Shown: piece by piece, positions 27,637 through 36,466 of the stretch
Position numbering within the stretch: position 1 is the stretch's first letter
Layout of the letters: each line of letters begins with the position of its first letter
NCBI RefSeq assembly: GCF_018863415.1
Contig: NZ_JAHKSN010000003.1
Location: 186,001 to 250,000 of the forward strand
Source: Deinococcus aestuarii
Lineage (GTDB): Bacteria; Deinococcota; Deinococci; Deinococcales; Deinococcaceae
Reading direction: 5' to 3'
DNA length: 64,000 nt
Translations under genes and position numbers: made by a program
The notes under the pieces: generated by a model
What the model saw: the letters and a program-made list of their open reading frames with translations, nothing else
Database searches by the model: none
What the model was told of the DNA's origin: nothing

Positions 27637-28407
27637 TTGACCCGCCGTGCGAAGACCCCCTCCACCCCCGCGTCCGCCCCCCCCGAGCCCGTCACCTTCG
27701 TCGTCCCCGCCCTGGTGACGTGGGGGCGCAGCGGCGGGCGGCCCGACCCCACCGCGCCGCGCCGGGCGAAGCTGGTGGGCTACTACACCCGGGGCGCGAC
27801 CCCCAACCACACGCGGCTGCGCGAGTACCTGGCCTGGAAGGATCACGTCCGCGCCCACGCGCCCCCCGCCCTGCGGCGGCTGCGCCCGGTGGACGAGGCG
27901 AGCCGGGTGAGGCTCGACGTGGTGTGCTACTTCGCCAACCGCACCCACGCCGACCCGGAGAACGTGAGAAAGGCGCTGGTGGACGCCCTGTTCCCGGGAG
28001 GCGACAAGTGGGTCTACGGCGCCCACGACCACCCGCGCTACGACGCCGCGCGTCCCCGCGTGGAGGTGACCGTCACCCTCTTCGCGGGGGCCGCAGCGGT
28101 CAAGGCCCGACCGTCCCCTTCCGCGCCAGAGGCCGCCCCGGTCCCGCCGAAAAAGGAAACGCCACCCCGCCCGGTCACACCGGCCGTGACGGCACGCCAG
28201 GGGAAAACCGCCCAGCCGCCGAAGAAGACCCCGCCAACACCCTCCGGCCGTGCGGACACGGGGCGCGGGACGCAGAAGGGCGCCGGGAAGAAGACCCCGG
28301 CCCCCCCCCGGCGCCCGGGGCTGTGGGAGACCCTGGAGGCGTGGGCCGCCCGCCTGAGCGGCCAGCCGGAGAGGGAAACCGGACGACCGGGCACGCGCCG
28401 CAAGTAG
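27637..28407 (+). CDS. RusA-like protein with long basic tail (256 aa)
   Basis: Residues 20-150 resemble the RusA Holliday-junction resolvase fold. The acidic/polar set typical of the family is present: HADPENVRKALVDALF with Asp106, Asn109, Lys112 and Asp116, then Asp131 in VYGAHDHPRYDAAR, and the strand VRLDVVCYF before it. The remaining hundred residues form a low-complexity Pro/Lys/Arg/Thr-rich tail (for example PPKKTPPTPSGR, GAGKKTPAPPRRPG) of a kind that often binds DNA or RNA. RusA proteins are normally about 120 residues and often prophage-borne, so the tail is unusual; no phage genes are near. The start is TTG at 27637 with GGTGGGG upstream, and is uncertain. Confidence 0.7.
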   Translation: MTRRAKTPSTPASAPPEPVTFVVPALVTWGRSGGRPDPTAPRRAKLVGYYTRGATPNHTRLREYLAWKDHVRAHAPPALRRLRPVDEASRVRLDVVCYFANRTHADPENVRKALVDALFPGGDKWVYGAHDHPRYDAARPRVEVTVTLFAGAAAVKARPSPSAPEAAPVPPKKETPPRPVTPAVTARQGKTAQPPKKTPPTPSGRADTGRGTQKGAGKKTPAPPRRPGLWETLEAWAARLSGQPERETGRPGTRRK

Positions 28408-28492
28408 GGAGGGCCCTCTTCGCGCATTCAAACCTGATTCCAACCTCCTCCCCGCTACGCTGGGGGCAGTTCCCCGAGCCCAGGAGGAAGGC

Positions 28493-28582
28493 ATGAGCGT
28501 CGCCGACCACACCCCGCTGACCCAGGACCGACCTCCCGGCCGACGTCCGAACCGTTCCCGTCACGCGCGGGCTCGGGGCTAG
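28493..28582 (+). CDS. Possible 29-aa ORF with strong ribosome site
   Basis: An ATG at 28493 follows AGGAGGAAGGC, one of the better ribosome sites in the area, but the frame closes with TAG after 29 codons. One base shifted, the text would read on as PADVRTVPVTRGLGARGR, so this may be the frame-shifted start of a lost gene. It is also possible that a genuine micropeptide is made. No family recognised. Confidence 0.25.
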   Translation: MSVADHTPLTQDRPPGRRPNRSRHARARG

Positions 28583-28745
28583 GGGACGGGCGAGTGGGGG
28601 CCTTTCTCCCGACGCGCCGGGGGCAGCCGCCGTGGCCCCGGGTCCCACGGTGTGTACACGGGGAGGCGGGGGCCAGGTGCTCCCGCCTTCTCGTCGGTCG
28701 GCGAGGACGCAGGCGGGGCGACCCCCCTCCCCCCATCCGATGGGG
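28583..28745. other. Rest of the RusA-to-esterase gap, nothing seen
   Basis: Together with the preceding short frame this fills the 338-base gap between the convergent RusA-like and esterase genes. No hairpin or gene stands out. Confidence 0.4.
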
Positions 28746-29741
28746 TCAGGCGGGGCGGCCTCCCTGTCCGAAGACGTCTTGCAGGAAGGCGAGTTTCTCG
28801 AGGTCGTGGTGGCCCTGGCCGCCCTCGTGGCGGTTGAAGGGGAACTCGACGATGCGTTTCTCACCCGCGTAGTGGTTGTAGGCGGCGTAGACGGTGCTCG
28901 GCGGGCACACGTCGTCCATCAGGGCCACGCTGAACAGGGCCCGGGCCCGGGCGCGCGCCGCGAAGTGCATCCCGTCGAGGTGCGCGAGGGTGCGCCTGAC
29001 CTCGGGGAGGGCGTCCCGGTGGACGCGCAGGTAGCCCGCGACCTCGGCATAGGGCGGGGAGTCGGTGAGGCGAATCGCCCGCTCGAAATGGCACAGGAAG
29101 GGCACGTCGGGCAGGCACGCGGCGACCCCCGGGACCAGCCCGGCGGCGACGAGGGCGAGGCCGCCACCCTGGCTGGTCCCGGTGACGGCCACGCACGAGG
29201 GGTCAATCCCGGGGTGGGCCAGGGCGGTCTCCACGGCGCGCACGGCGTCGGTGTAGAGCCGGCGGTAATAGGAGGTGTGGGGGTCGCGGATGCCCTGGGT
29301 CAGGAAACCCGGAGAGTGGGGCTCGCCGCCCGCCCCGGGGTCGGGGGTGTCGCCCCGGCGCCAGCCGCCGCCCTGGCCGCGCGTGTCCATGACGAGGTGG
29401 GCGTACCCCGCCGAGGCGTAGAGCAGCCACTCATGCGCCGAGCCCCGCCCGCCCCCGTACCCCAGGAACTCGACCACGCACGGCACCCGGTCCTCGCGCC
29501 GCCGGGGCAGGACCAGCCAGGCCCGGACGGGCGAGCCCCCCGCCCCGCCGAACGTCACGTCGAACGCCTCGACGGTGGCGAGGGGCACGTCCGCCGCCTC
29601 GAAGCGTGGCCCGGGCGCCGCGGCGCGGGCCTCCTCCAGCGTCCGGGTCCAGAAGGCGCCGAACCCGGGCGGCTCCTCGCGCTCGGGGCAGTAGGTGCGC
29701 AGTTCGCTTTCGGGCAGGTCGAAGAGGGCCACGCCCCCCAT
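28746..29741 (-). CDS. Acetyl xylan esterase / cephalosporin-C deacetylase (CE7)
   Basis: A 331-residue CE7 carbohydrate esterase, at family length (about 320). The catalytic set is present: Ser190 in VTGTSQGGGLA, Asp in FSVALMDDVCPPST, and His in FPFNRHEGG near the C-terminus. The family phrases HLVMDTRGQGG and PYAEVAGYLRVH also occur. The enzyme removes acetyl groups from xylo-oligosaccharides, antibiotics or other small acetylated sugars in the cytoplasm; there is no signal peptide. The start is taken as the ATG at 29741; a GTG three codons later, preceded by a run of G, is an alternative. It could turn over acetylated glycans, but no operon partner supports that. Confidence 0.9.
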   Translation of the reverse strand: MGGVALFDLPESELRTYCPEREEPPGFGAFWTRTLEEARAAAPGPRFEAADVPLATVEAFDVTFGGAGGSPVRAWLVLPRRREDRVPCVVEFLGYGGGRGSAHEWLLYASAGYAHLVMDTRGQGGGWRRGDTPDPGAGGEPHSPGFLTQGIRDPHTSYYRRLYTDAVRAVETALAHPGIDPSCVAVTGTSQGGGLALVAAGLVPGVAACLPDVPFLCHFERAIRLTDSPPYAEVAGYLRVHRDALPEVRRTLAHLDGMHFAARARARALFSVALMDDVCPPSTVYAAYNHYAGEKRIVEFPFNRHEGGQGHHDLEKLAFLQDVFGQGGRPA

Positions 29742-29844
29742 TTTGCCCGGTGGCGCCGGGGCCGGGCCCGCGGTACCCTCCCCCGGAGATGTGAGACGTG
29801 AGAAACCTCCTAGCATTTCATGAACCTTCACGGGAAGATAAGCC

Positions 29845-30357
29845 ATGACCCATCGCCCGCTCTTCTCCAGCCCCCGGCCGACGTCGAGCGGCCGCGTCAT
29901 GGTGACCGTGCTCGTGACCGCAGGGGTGCTGTACGTGCTGTCGCCGGCGGCCCGCCCGGGCGTGTGCGCGGCGGTGCCTGTGCTGCTCGCCATGCTGCCC
30001 GCCGCGCTGGCCGGGGCCGTGTGCCGGGTAGCCCTCGACCTGCTGGAGGGGCCGCGCGGCGGCGGGGCGCGCGAGCCGTGGCCGCTTTTCCTGAGCGCCC
30101 TGCTCCTGCTCGGCGCGGTGGGCTGGATGGTGGGCAACGGCTGGCGTCTGGTGGAGACCGCGCCCCTGGCGGGCGGCGTCTGGGAGGGGGTGCTCGCCCT
30201 GCTGCTGCCGCTGGCCGCCCTGGGGGCCGTGGTGCTCGCCGCGCGGGCGGGCTACCGCGACGGGGCCGAGCAGACGCTCAGCCTCGGCGACCTGCGGCGG
30301 GAGCGCGTGTGGAGCCCGGTGCCGGTGACCCGCCCTCCCCAGAGAAAGGCCCGCTGA
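29845..30357 (+). CDS. Unknown integral membrane protein (170 aa)
   Basis: Not recognised. It has four likely transmembrane helices: about 18-40 (VMVTVLVTAGVLYVLSPA), 42-63 (VCAAVPVLLAMLPAALAGAV), 80-98 (LFLSALLLLGAVGWMVGNGW) and 112-135 (VWEGVLALLLPLAALGAVVL). A basic C-terminal tail (about 140-170) is probably cytoplasmic. The ATG at 29845 follows GGGAAGATAAGCC. It stands alone between a divergent esterase gene and a convergent sensor gene, and is followed by a hairpin. Confidence 0.75.
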   Translation: MTHRPLFSSPRPTSSGRVMVTVLVTAGVLYVLSPAARPGVCAAVPVLLAMLPAALAGAVCRVALDLLEGPRGGGAREPWPLFLSALLLLGAVGWMVGNGWRLVETAPLAGGVWEGVLALLLPLAALGAVVLAARAGYRDGAEQTLSLGDLRRERVWSPVPVTRPPQRKAR

Positions 30358-30402
30358 CCGGGACCGGGCGACCCGGCTCCCCGAGTCACCGGCCCGGAGA
30401 GG

Positions 30403-30428
30403 AGGCCCCGCCCGGTCCGGCGGGGCCT
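30403..30428. terminator. Bidirectional-type hairpin between convergent genes
   Basis: AGGCCCCGCC (30403-30412) pairs with GGCGGGGCCT (30419-30428) around a 6-base loop. It lies between the convergent membrane-protein and GAF genes and could serve both. Confidence 0.6.
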
Positions 30429-30492
30429 GTGCTGTTGTGCCGGGCGCCTCTCCGGCGAGCGGGGCGACGCCTCCCCCGTTCCGGCCCGCGGT

Positions 30493-31533
30493 CTAGGCCG
30501 GGGCCCGCTCCGCGCGCTCGAAGGCGACCCGCACGCTGCTCGCCGCCGCCTCCAGAAGCTGGCGGTCGGCGGCGCTCCACGGCCGGGGACGCAAGCGGGC
30601 CGCGAGGTACACGTGGGGCACGTCGTCCACCCGCCCCAGGGGCAGGGCGGCGACCGTCCGCACGCCGAGGTCCGCCAAGGGGCCCCCCGTCAGGTCGTCC
30701 ACGAAAAGGGGCGCCCCGCGGCTCAGCACCCGCTCGGTGAGGCTGCCCGGCGGCACCCCCTGGCGGGCGGTGTGCAGCAGGGCGCCGGGCACCCCGGGGG
30801 CGTGCCAGACCGTGCGGGCGGCCACCCGGCCCTCCCCGGCGGCGGCGAGCGCCACCCAGTCGAGCCCCGCCTGCCGCGCGACGTGCTCGGCCGTGAGCCG
30901 CGCCGCCTCGACCGGCAGGAGGTCGACCTCCAGCGAGGCGAGCAAGACGGCGAGCGTCTCGGTGTGCGCCCGGTTCTCGGTGAGGTCGCGCAGGGCCCGC
31001 TCGCGCACGGCGACCTCGCGCTCGAGCTCGCGGCGGGTGCGGCGCAATTCCAGCTCGTCCACGACCATCGCCGCGAGTTCACGCAGCACGGCCCGGTCCT
31101 CCCCGCGCAGCTCGCGCGGCTCCGGGCTCACCACGCACAGCGTGCCCAGGCGGTCCCCGTCGGGCGTGATCAGGGGCGCTCCCGCGTAGAGGTGGATGTG
31201 GGGCGCGCCCGTCACCATCGGGTGGTCCCGGAAGCGCGGGTCCTCGTGGGCGTTCTCGACGACCGTCACGTCATCCGAGAGGATCGTCCAGGCGCAAAAG
31301 GAATGCTCGCGCGGGGCCTCGGTGCTCCCGGTGCCGTGGATCGCCTTGCCCCACTGGCGGTGCTCGTCCACGAAGTTGACGATGGCGATGGGCACCCGCA
31401 GCGTCCGCGCGGCGACGCGCACGATCCGGTCGAAGGCCTCCTCGGGCAGGGTGTCGAGCACCTCGTAGCGCCACAGCGCCCGGAGGCGCTCGCGCTCGTT
31501 CGCGGGGAGGGGGGGGTGCAGGCTCCGGGTCAC
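30493..31533 (-). CDS. Double-GAF sensory protein without output domain
   Basis: About 346 residues with two GAF domains. The first (about 25-165) carries the usual text RIVRVAARTLRVPIAIVNFV, REHSFCAWTIL and YAGAPLITPDGDRLGTLCVV. A coiled-coil-like linker follows (EDRAVLRELAAMVVDELELR, RRELEREVAVRERALRDL), then a second, more divergent GAF (about 205-345). There is no kinase, HAMP or GGDEF domain. The GTG at 31533 was preferred over an ATG eight codons upstream because GGGGAGA precedes it at good spacing. It is downstream of the PAS histidine kinase on the same strand. It may bind a small ligand or tetrapyrrole; none can be assigned. Confidence 0.85.
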   Translation of the reverse strand: MTRSLHPPLPANERERLRALWRYEVLDTLPEEAFDRIVRVAARTLRVPIAIVNFVDEHRQWGKAIHGTGSTEAPREHSFCAWTILSDDVTVVENAHEDPRFRDHPMVTGAPHIHLYAGAPLITPDGDRLGTLCVVSPEPRELRGEDRAVLRELAAMVVDELELRRTRRELEREVAVRERALRDLTENRAHTETLAVLLASLEVDLLPVEAARLTAEHVARQAGLDWVALAAAGEGRVAARTVWHAPGVPGALLHTARQGVPPGSLTERVLSRGAPLFVDDLTGGPLADLGVRTVAALPLGRVDDVPHVYLAARLRPRPWSAADRQLLEAAASSVRVAFERAERAPA

Positions 31534-31651
31534 CGGTCTCCCCACTCTAGCGGGCACAGCGTGATGCGGGCCGTGATCCCGCCCCCCGGCGTCCAGATCG
31601 GGCCCGGTGCCCCCGTGCCGCGCGGCGCGGGCGCCCGCCCACCCGCAGAGG

Positions 31652-33943
31652 TCACACCTCCCGGACGGCGGGTAGGAGAAGGTGGAAGGTGGTGCCCGCG
31701 CCGGGGGTGCTCTCGGCCCAGATGCGGCCCCCGTGCCCCTCGACGATCTTCTGGCAGATGGCGAGCCCCAGCCCGGTGCCCTCGTAGCGGTCGCGGGTGT
31801 GCAGGCGCTGGAACATCCCGAAGATGCGCTTCAGGTACGCCTGCTCCATCCCGATGCCGTTGTCGGCGACCCGCACGTGCCAGTGCCCGCCCTCCCGCTC
31901 GGCGAGGACGCGGACCAGCGGGGGCACGTCCGGGCGGCGGAACTTCAGCGCGTTGCCGATCAGGTTCTGGAAGACCTGGGCGAGCTGCCGCGCGTCCCCG
32001 GAGACGGTGGGCAGCTCGTCCGCCTCCACCCGGGCGCCCGCGCCGCGCACCGCCGCGCCCAGGGCCTCCAGCGCGTCTCCCACGGCCCCGGCGAGGGGCA
32101 CGGGCCGCGGCGCGGGTGACCCGGCGCCCAGGCTGGCGTAGGCCAGGAGGTCGTCCACCAGGGTCTTCATGCGGGTGGCCCCGCCCGTGATGAAGCCCAG
32201 GTAGCGCCGGGCGCCCCCGGGCAGGTCTTCGCCGTACTTGCGCTCGAGCAGCCCGGCGTAGCTCACGACCGTGCGCAGCGGCTCTTGCAGGTCGTGGGCG
32301 GCCACGAAGGCGAACTGTTCGAGGTCGCGGTTGCTGCGCGCGAGTTCCTCGTTCGAGCGCCGCAGCGCCGCCTCGGCCTCCTGCCTCTCGGTCACGTCCC
32401 GGAAGGTCACGACGACCCCCTCCGTCTCCCCCGAGGCCCCCCGCAACGGGGTGGTGGTGTACTCGACCGGGAAACTCGTGCCGTCCTTGCGCCAGAAGAC
32501 CTCCCCGTCCACCCGCCGGACCCGCCCGTCCACCCGCGCCGCCTGGATCGGGCAGGCCTCCTCGGGGTACGGGGTGCCGTCCGCCCGGGCGTGGTGGATG
32601 AGGGCGTGCTGGGGCCGGCCCAGCATCTCCTCCAGCCCGAACCCCGTCAGGGCGAGCGCGGCGGGGTTGGCGAAGGTCGTGTGCCCGCGCAGGTCGAGGC
32701 CGAAGATGCCCTCCCCGGCCGAGTCGAGGATCTGGCGGTTGAGGGCCTCGAGCCGGGCGTTGCGGTCCGAGAGGGCCCGCTCGGCGGCCTTGCGGTCGCT
32801 CAGGTCGAGGACGTAGGCGACCAGCGCGTCCCCGGGAGCGCCCGCCCGGGTCACGGCCACGAGGACGGGCAGCCGGGTGCCGTCCGCAAGCAGGTATTCC
32901 TTCTCGTAGGGGTCGCTGTGGCCGCGCTCCCGGGCCTGACGGATCGCGCGCTCGTCGGCCGGAAGCCACTCGGGCGGGGTGAGGGAGAGCCAGTTGACCC
33001 GCCCGGCCGCGAAGTCCTCGCGGGGAGCGCGGATCAGGCGCAAAAAGGCGTCGTTCACGTACGGGAGCCGCCCCGCCGCGTCCCCGATCACCACGCCGAT
33101 GGGGTTGGCGTCGGCGAGGCGGCGAAAATGCGCCTCGCTCTCGCGCAGCCGGGTCTCGGCGCGAACCTGCTCGGTCACGTCGCGGCTGGATTCGAGCACC
33201 GCGAACTCGCCGGGACGGTCTCCCGGCAGCAGGACGTGGCGCGAGTCCACGACGACCTCCCGCCCACCTTTCGTCGTGTGGGTCAGTCTCCCGCGCCACT
33301 CGCCGCGTTCGCGCAGCCGCGCCCCGAAGGCCGCCGCATCCAGGCCGTCCCCCCACCGGGTGCCCAGCAGCGTGTGGGGGACCTGCCCGAGCGCCTCCGC
33401 CCGGGAAAAGCCGTACAGCTCCTCGGCGGCGCGGTTCCAGAAGGTGACGCCGCCGCCCAGGGTCCAGACGACCACCGCGTCGTTCGTCAGCTCCAGCAGC
33501 TCGGCCTGGTGCCGGGCGGTCTCCTCGGCCTGGCGGTGGCGGGTGAGGTCGCGCGAGACGGCGAAGAGCCGCTCGACCCTTCCGTCGGCGCCGCGCACCG
33601 GGCCGACCGTGACCTCCCACCACTTCGGGGTGCCCCGGAAGGTGGGGCAGTACCCCTCGAAGCGCCCGGTCCGCCCCTCCCGCGCGGCGGCGACGGCGGC
33701 TTCCAGGGCGGGCCGGGTCTCCTCGGGCCAGAGGGAGGGCCACAGGACGTGCTCGCACACCTGGAAGTCGTCGAGCTCCATCACCTGCCGCCCGCCCTCG
33801 TTCATGTCGAGCAGGTGCGCGCCGAGGTCGAGGACTTTAATGCAGTCGGCGCTCGCGTCCACGATCTGACGCAGCAGCGCGAGGTCTTCGGGGCCCACGT
33901 CCATGCCGTCGCGGGTGGCCGGGCGATCTGCGGGGGAAGACAC
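31652..33943 (-). CDS. Soluble multi-PAS sensor histidine kinase
   Basis: A 763-residue histidine kinase with four PAS-like segments (about 20-140, 145-260, 268-385 and 400-520) and no membrane segment, so it senses a cytoplasmic signal. The phosphoacceptor is His550 in FVAAHDLQEPLRTVVSYAG. The ATPase domain has NLIGNALKFRRP (N box), VADNGIGM (G1) and GTGLGLAICQKIVEGHGG (G2), so it should be active. This HisKA subtype, with the HDLQEPLR motif, is typical of phytochrome-like kinases. No response regulator lies next to it (an orphan). The GTG at 33943 has only a weak ribosome site; an ATG 13 codons in is an alternative. Confidence 0.92.
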   Translation of the reverse strand: MSSPADRPATRDGMDVGPEDLALLRQIVDASADCIKVLDLGAHLLDMNEGGRQVMELDDFQVCEHVLWPSLWPEETRPALEAAVAAAREGRTGRFEGYCPTFRGTPKWWEVTVGPVRGADGRVERLFAVSRDLTRHRQAEETARHQAELLELTNDAVVVWTLGGGVTFWNRAAEELYGFSRAEALGQVPHTLLGTRWGDGLDAAAFGARLRERGEWRGRLTHTTKGGREVVVDSRHVLLPGDRPGEFAVLESSRDVTEQVRAETRLRESEAHFRRLADANPIGVVIGDAAGRLPYVNDAFLRLIRAPREDFAAGRVNWLSLTPPEWLPADERAIRQARERGHSDPYEKEYLLADGTRLPVLVAVTRAGAPGDALVAYVLDLSDRKAAERALSDRNARLEALNRQILDSAGEGIFGLDLRGHTTFANPAALALTGFGLEEMLGRPQHALIHHARADGTPYPEEACPIQAARVDGRVRRVDGEVFWRKDGTSFPVEYTTTPLRGASGETEGVVVTFRDVTERQEAEAALRRSNEELARSNRDLEQFAFVAAHDLQEPLRTVVSYAGLLERKYGEDLPGGARRYLGFITGGATRMKTLVDDLLAYASLGAGSPAPRPVPLAGAVGDALEALGAAVRGAGARVEADELPTVSGDARQLAQVFQNLIGNALKFRRPDVPPLVRVLAEREGGHWHVRVADNGIGMEQAYLKRIFGMFQRLHTRDRYEGTGLGLAICQKIVEGHGGRIWAESTPGAGTTFHLLLPAVREV

Positions 33944-33972
33944 GGGCTCATGCTAGAGCGTTTCTTGGGGAA

Positions 33973-33987
33973 GCGGGGTCTCCCCGC
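33973..33987 (-). terminator. Small hairpin between CBS and kinase genes
   Basis: GCGGGG and CCCCGC form a 6-bp stem with a 3-base loop in the 173-base gap downstream of the four-CBS gene. A weak terminator candidate. Confidence 0.3.
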
Positions 33988-34116
33988 CCCCACCCCGCCC
34001 CGCCAGAGTAAGGTGGAGGGGTCCCAACCACAACCGATCCGGTGAAGTCGGAGGGTAGCCCCGGTCCACGGGCGGGCGGACCGGGGTCTTCTACGCCGGA
34101 CATCGGGGGCCGGGCG

Positions 34117-34968
34117 TCAGGCGGGGGCCTCCTCCTCCCCGCGCCAGTCGCCCAGGACGGTGCTCAGCACGTCGCTCACCGTCACGACGCCGAGCAGCAC
34201 GCCGTCCTCGCCGATCACCGGCAGCCCGTAGACCTCCGCCTCCAGCATCCGCTCCATCGCGCGGTGCATCGGGGCACTCCCCAGGACGTACCCGCTCGGC
34301 GGGCGCATCAGGTCGCGCACCGAGCGGCCCGCCAGGACCGGCGGAGCTTCCGGGGCGCTCCCCACGTGGTCCAGTTCCTCCCGCTCGGCCTCGGCCTCCA
34401 GGTCGCGGGCGTGGACCACCCCGACGAGGTGTTCGCCCTCCAGCACGGGCAGGACGTGCCGCCCCGTCTCGCGCAGGCGCCGCAGGGCCTCTTCGGCCGG
34501 CACCTGCGCCGTCACGGTCAGGACCTCCCGCTTCATATGCTGGGCCACGCTGCCCCAGGTCAGGCGCGGGCGGCGCACCTCGGCGCGCAGCACGTCTTTG
34601 CGGGTGAGCATCCCCGCCAGCGTCCCGTTCTTGTCCAGCACCGGCAGGCCGCCCACCCGCCCCGCCAGCATCCGGGCGACCGCCGGGCGCAGGTCCTCGC
34701 CCACGCGGGCGGTGAGGACGGGCGAGTGCATCACGTCCTGCACGCGCATCCTCCCCACCTGCGCGGTGAAGGCCCAGGGGTCGCGCAGCCGGGGCAGCCC
34801 GCGCCGCACGTCCCCGGCGGTCACGATGCCCACGAGGCGGCCCCCGTGCAGCACGGGCAGGCGCCGCAGGCCGAGGCGATCCATCTTCACCACGGCGGCG
34901 GGCAGGGGCTCGTGGGCGGGGACGCTCACCACCTGGGGACTCTTGACCTCCGCGACCGTCACGCTCAT
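34117..34968 (-). CDS. Four-CBS-domain protein
   Basis: A 283-residue protein composed only of CBS motifs: four units of roughly 55-60 residues, that is two Bateman modules. Recurrent endings are GRLVGIVTAGDVRRGL, GTLAGMLTRKDVL, EHLVGVVHARDLEAE and GVLLGVVTVSDVLSTV, each after a RLPVL/GLPVL strand. CBS pairs usually bind adenine nucleotides and act as energy sensors. No catalytic domain is fused, so it must act on partners. The ATG at 34968 has AGGAGGCGCAGACG upstream. It is 173 bases before the histidine kinase on the same strand. Confidence 0.93.
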   Translation of the reverse strand: MSVTVAEVKSPQVVSVPAHEPLPAAVVKMDRLGLRRLPVLHGGRLVGIVTAGDVRRGLPRLRDPWAFTAQVGRMRVQDVMHSPVLTARVGEDLRPAVARMLAGRVGGLPVLDKNGTLAGMLTRKDVLRAEVRRPRLTWGSVAQHMKREVLTVTAQVPAEEALRRLRETGRHVLPVLEGEHLVGVVHARDLEAEAEREELDHVGSAPEAPPVLAGRSVRDLMRPPSGYVLGSAPMHRAMERMLEAEVYGLPVIGEDGVLLGVVTVSDVLSTVLGDWRGEEEAPA

Positions 34969-35277
34969 CGTCTGCGCCTCCTGGGGGAAGGCTCGGGCGG
35001 CGGCATTACGGGAGCGTTACCCCGCCCGGCCCCCCGAGCATACAGAGGGCCGGCCGGAAGCTTCGGGCGCTCTCCCGGCACCCCCTCCGGGGAAGGACAG
35101 GGGGGGCCGCAGGTGAACGGGTGGAAAGCGCCGGAACCGGTTTCGCGCTACCATCTGCGGCGCCTTTCGCCCCCGACCCCACCGGACGGGGCGCAGGCCC
35201 CACGCGGGGCGCCCGTCCCCGACGCCCACCTCTCCCCTCCCCCGCCCCGCGCCGGGGCTGAACCCTGCGAACGACCC

Positions 35278-35493
35278 ATGCCCAGACACTCCCCGCCGAA
35301 GATGCCCAGATACACCGACGAGATTCCCGAGGGGCTGGCGACGGCCGATCAGCTCCGGGCCCAGGGCCTGAAGCCCGGCACCACCGCGCCGGTCGCCCTG
35401 CTGGAGTACAGGGGGCCGGGCCGCAGCGGCGTCTGCGGCCTGTTCGAGCGCGCGGCGGCGCGGCCAGCCGGGGGACGGGACGGTGTGGCCTGA
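35278..35493 (+). CDS. Small unknown protein (71 aa), RRQRL-type resemblance
   Basis: A 71-codon frame whose middle (IPEGLATADQLRAQGLKPG, then PVALLEYRGPGRSGVCGLF) resembles the start of small proteins described elsewhere as RRQRL-motif proteins. Here the RRQ is ADQ, so the resemblance is partial. The start may be 35278 or the internal ATG at 35302; neither has a strong ribosome site. The frame upstream is open but Pro/Ala-rich and unconvincing. Function unknown. It ends 39 bases before the convergent polysaccharide operon ends. Confidence 0.5.
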   Translation: MPRHSPPKMPRYTDEIPEGLATADQLRAQGLKPGTTAPVALLEYRGPGRSGVCGLFERAAARPAGGRDGVA

Positions 35494-35532
35494 GCCTGCT
35501 TTCCGGCCGGATGACGGAAGCCGGGCGGTTTC

Positions 35533-36411
35533 CTAGGACCCTGGCCCGGAGGGAGCCCGACCCGGGGCCTGGCCGGTCAGCCGGTAAAACGCGTGGGGGC
35601 GCCAACGCCGCACCACCGCCCGGGCGGGCGGCAGCATGTGCCAGCGGACCGGCAAGTGATCCACCACCAGGCCCATCGTCCGCTTGAACAGCATCAGGGA
35701 GGCGTGTTCCGGGGTCTCCAGCCCGTTGACGAAGGTGTGGACGCCGGGCGTGCGGCGGCACAGCATCGCCACCTCGAAGTTCAGCAGGGTGGGGAGGTTG
35801 CTCGGCAAGGCCCACGAGGCGTAGTAGACCTCCCCGGCGTACGCCACCCCGTCCACGACGTACGCGTCCCCGTACCCCCCGAGCCGCCCGTCGATCAACC
35901 CCGCCAGCACGCACCAGTGCCGCCCCCGGGCGTAGTGCCGCAGCTTGTCCGCGTAGGCTGCGCGGGAGGGCGGGGCCCGGTGCCCCGTGCGCGCGAGACT
36001 GTCCCGGACGAGCTCGTGGCCCTGCTCAGCGAGCAGCCCCAGGTCGGTCAGTTGCACCAGACGCACCCGCTGGCGGGCCCCCCGCAGGCAACTGCGCCGC
36101 CGCCGCTGGAGACTGAACTCGTCGTAGCGGGCGAGGTCGGGCGGGCGAATGATCGGGAGCGTCCCGTTGGCGGCGCCCGCGTCCCCGGGGCGCAGCACCG
36201 CCCGGTGCCCCCAGCCCCAGGGGGGCGCCGCCCGCGCCTCGTCCAGACTCAGGCGGCGGAGCAGATGTACGGGCTGGTAAAAGCCCCGGGCGCCCACCTG
36301 CTCCCAGTGCACCCCGCCGCGCAGCACGACCTGCGCCCCCTCGGCGCGGCGCGCGGCGGCGAATTCGGCCTCCGTGACGGACACGAGGGCGGCCTCGGCG
36401 ATGTCCCTCAT
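35533..36411 (-). CDS. GNAT-fold protein of the polysaccharide operon, copy 1
   Basis: A 292-residue protein, very similar along its whole length to the gene directly upstream in the operon (shared FYQPVHLLRRLSLDEARAAP, LARYDEFSLQRRRR versus LARYDEVSLQRRRR, RGRHWCVLAGLIDGRLGGY, RRTPGVHTFVNGLETPE). Residues about 140-265 look like a GNAT acyltransferase core; the first 130 residues are a family-specific N-terminal part. It is the last gene of the 13-gene operon. An acyl or aminoacyl transfer onto a sugar is plausible from the context of aminotransferase, FemAB-like and formyltransferase genes. The ATG has GAAGGAGAAGCG upstream. Confidence 0.8.
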   Translation of the reverse strand: MRDIAEAALVSVTEAEFAAARRAEGAQVVLRGGVHWEQVGARGFYQPVHLLRRLSLDEARAAPPWGWGHRAVLRPGDAGAANGTLPIIRPPDLARYDEFSLQRRRRSCLRGARQRVRLVQLTDLGLLAEQGHELVRDSLARTGHRAPPSRAAYADKLRHYARGRHWCVLAGLIDGRLGGYGDAYVVDGVAYAGEVYYASWALPSNLPTLLNFEVAMLCRRTPGVHTFVNGLETPEHASLMLFKRTMGLVVDHLPVRWHMLPPARAVVRRWRPHAFYRLTGQAPGRAPSGPGS

Positions 36412-36466
36412 CGCTTCTCCTTCAGCCCGCCGGACCCCGCGGGGGGGCCATCTTGCGGGCCGTGAC

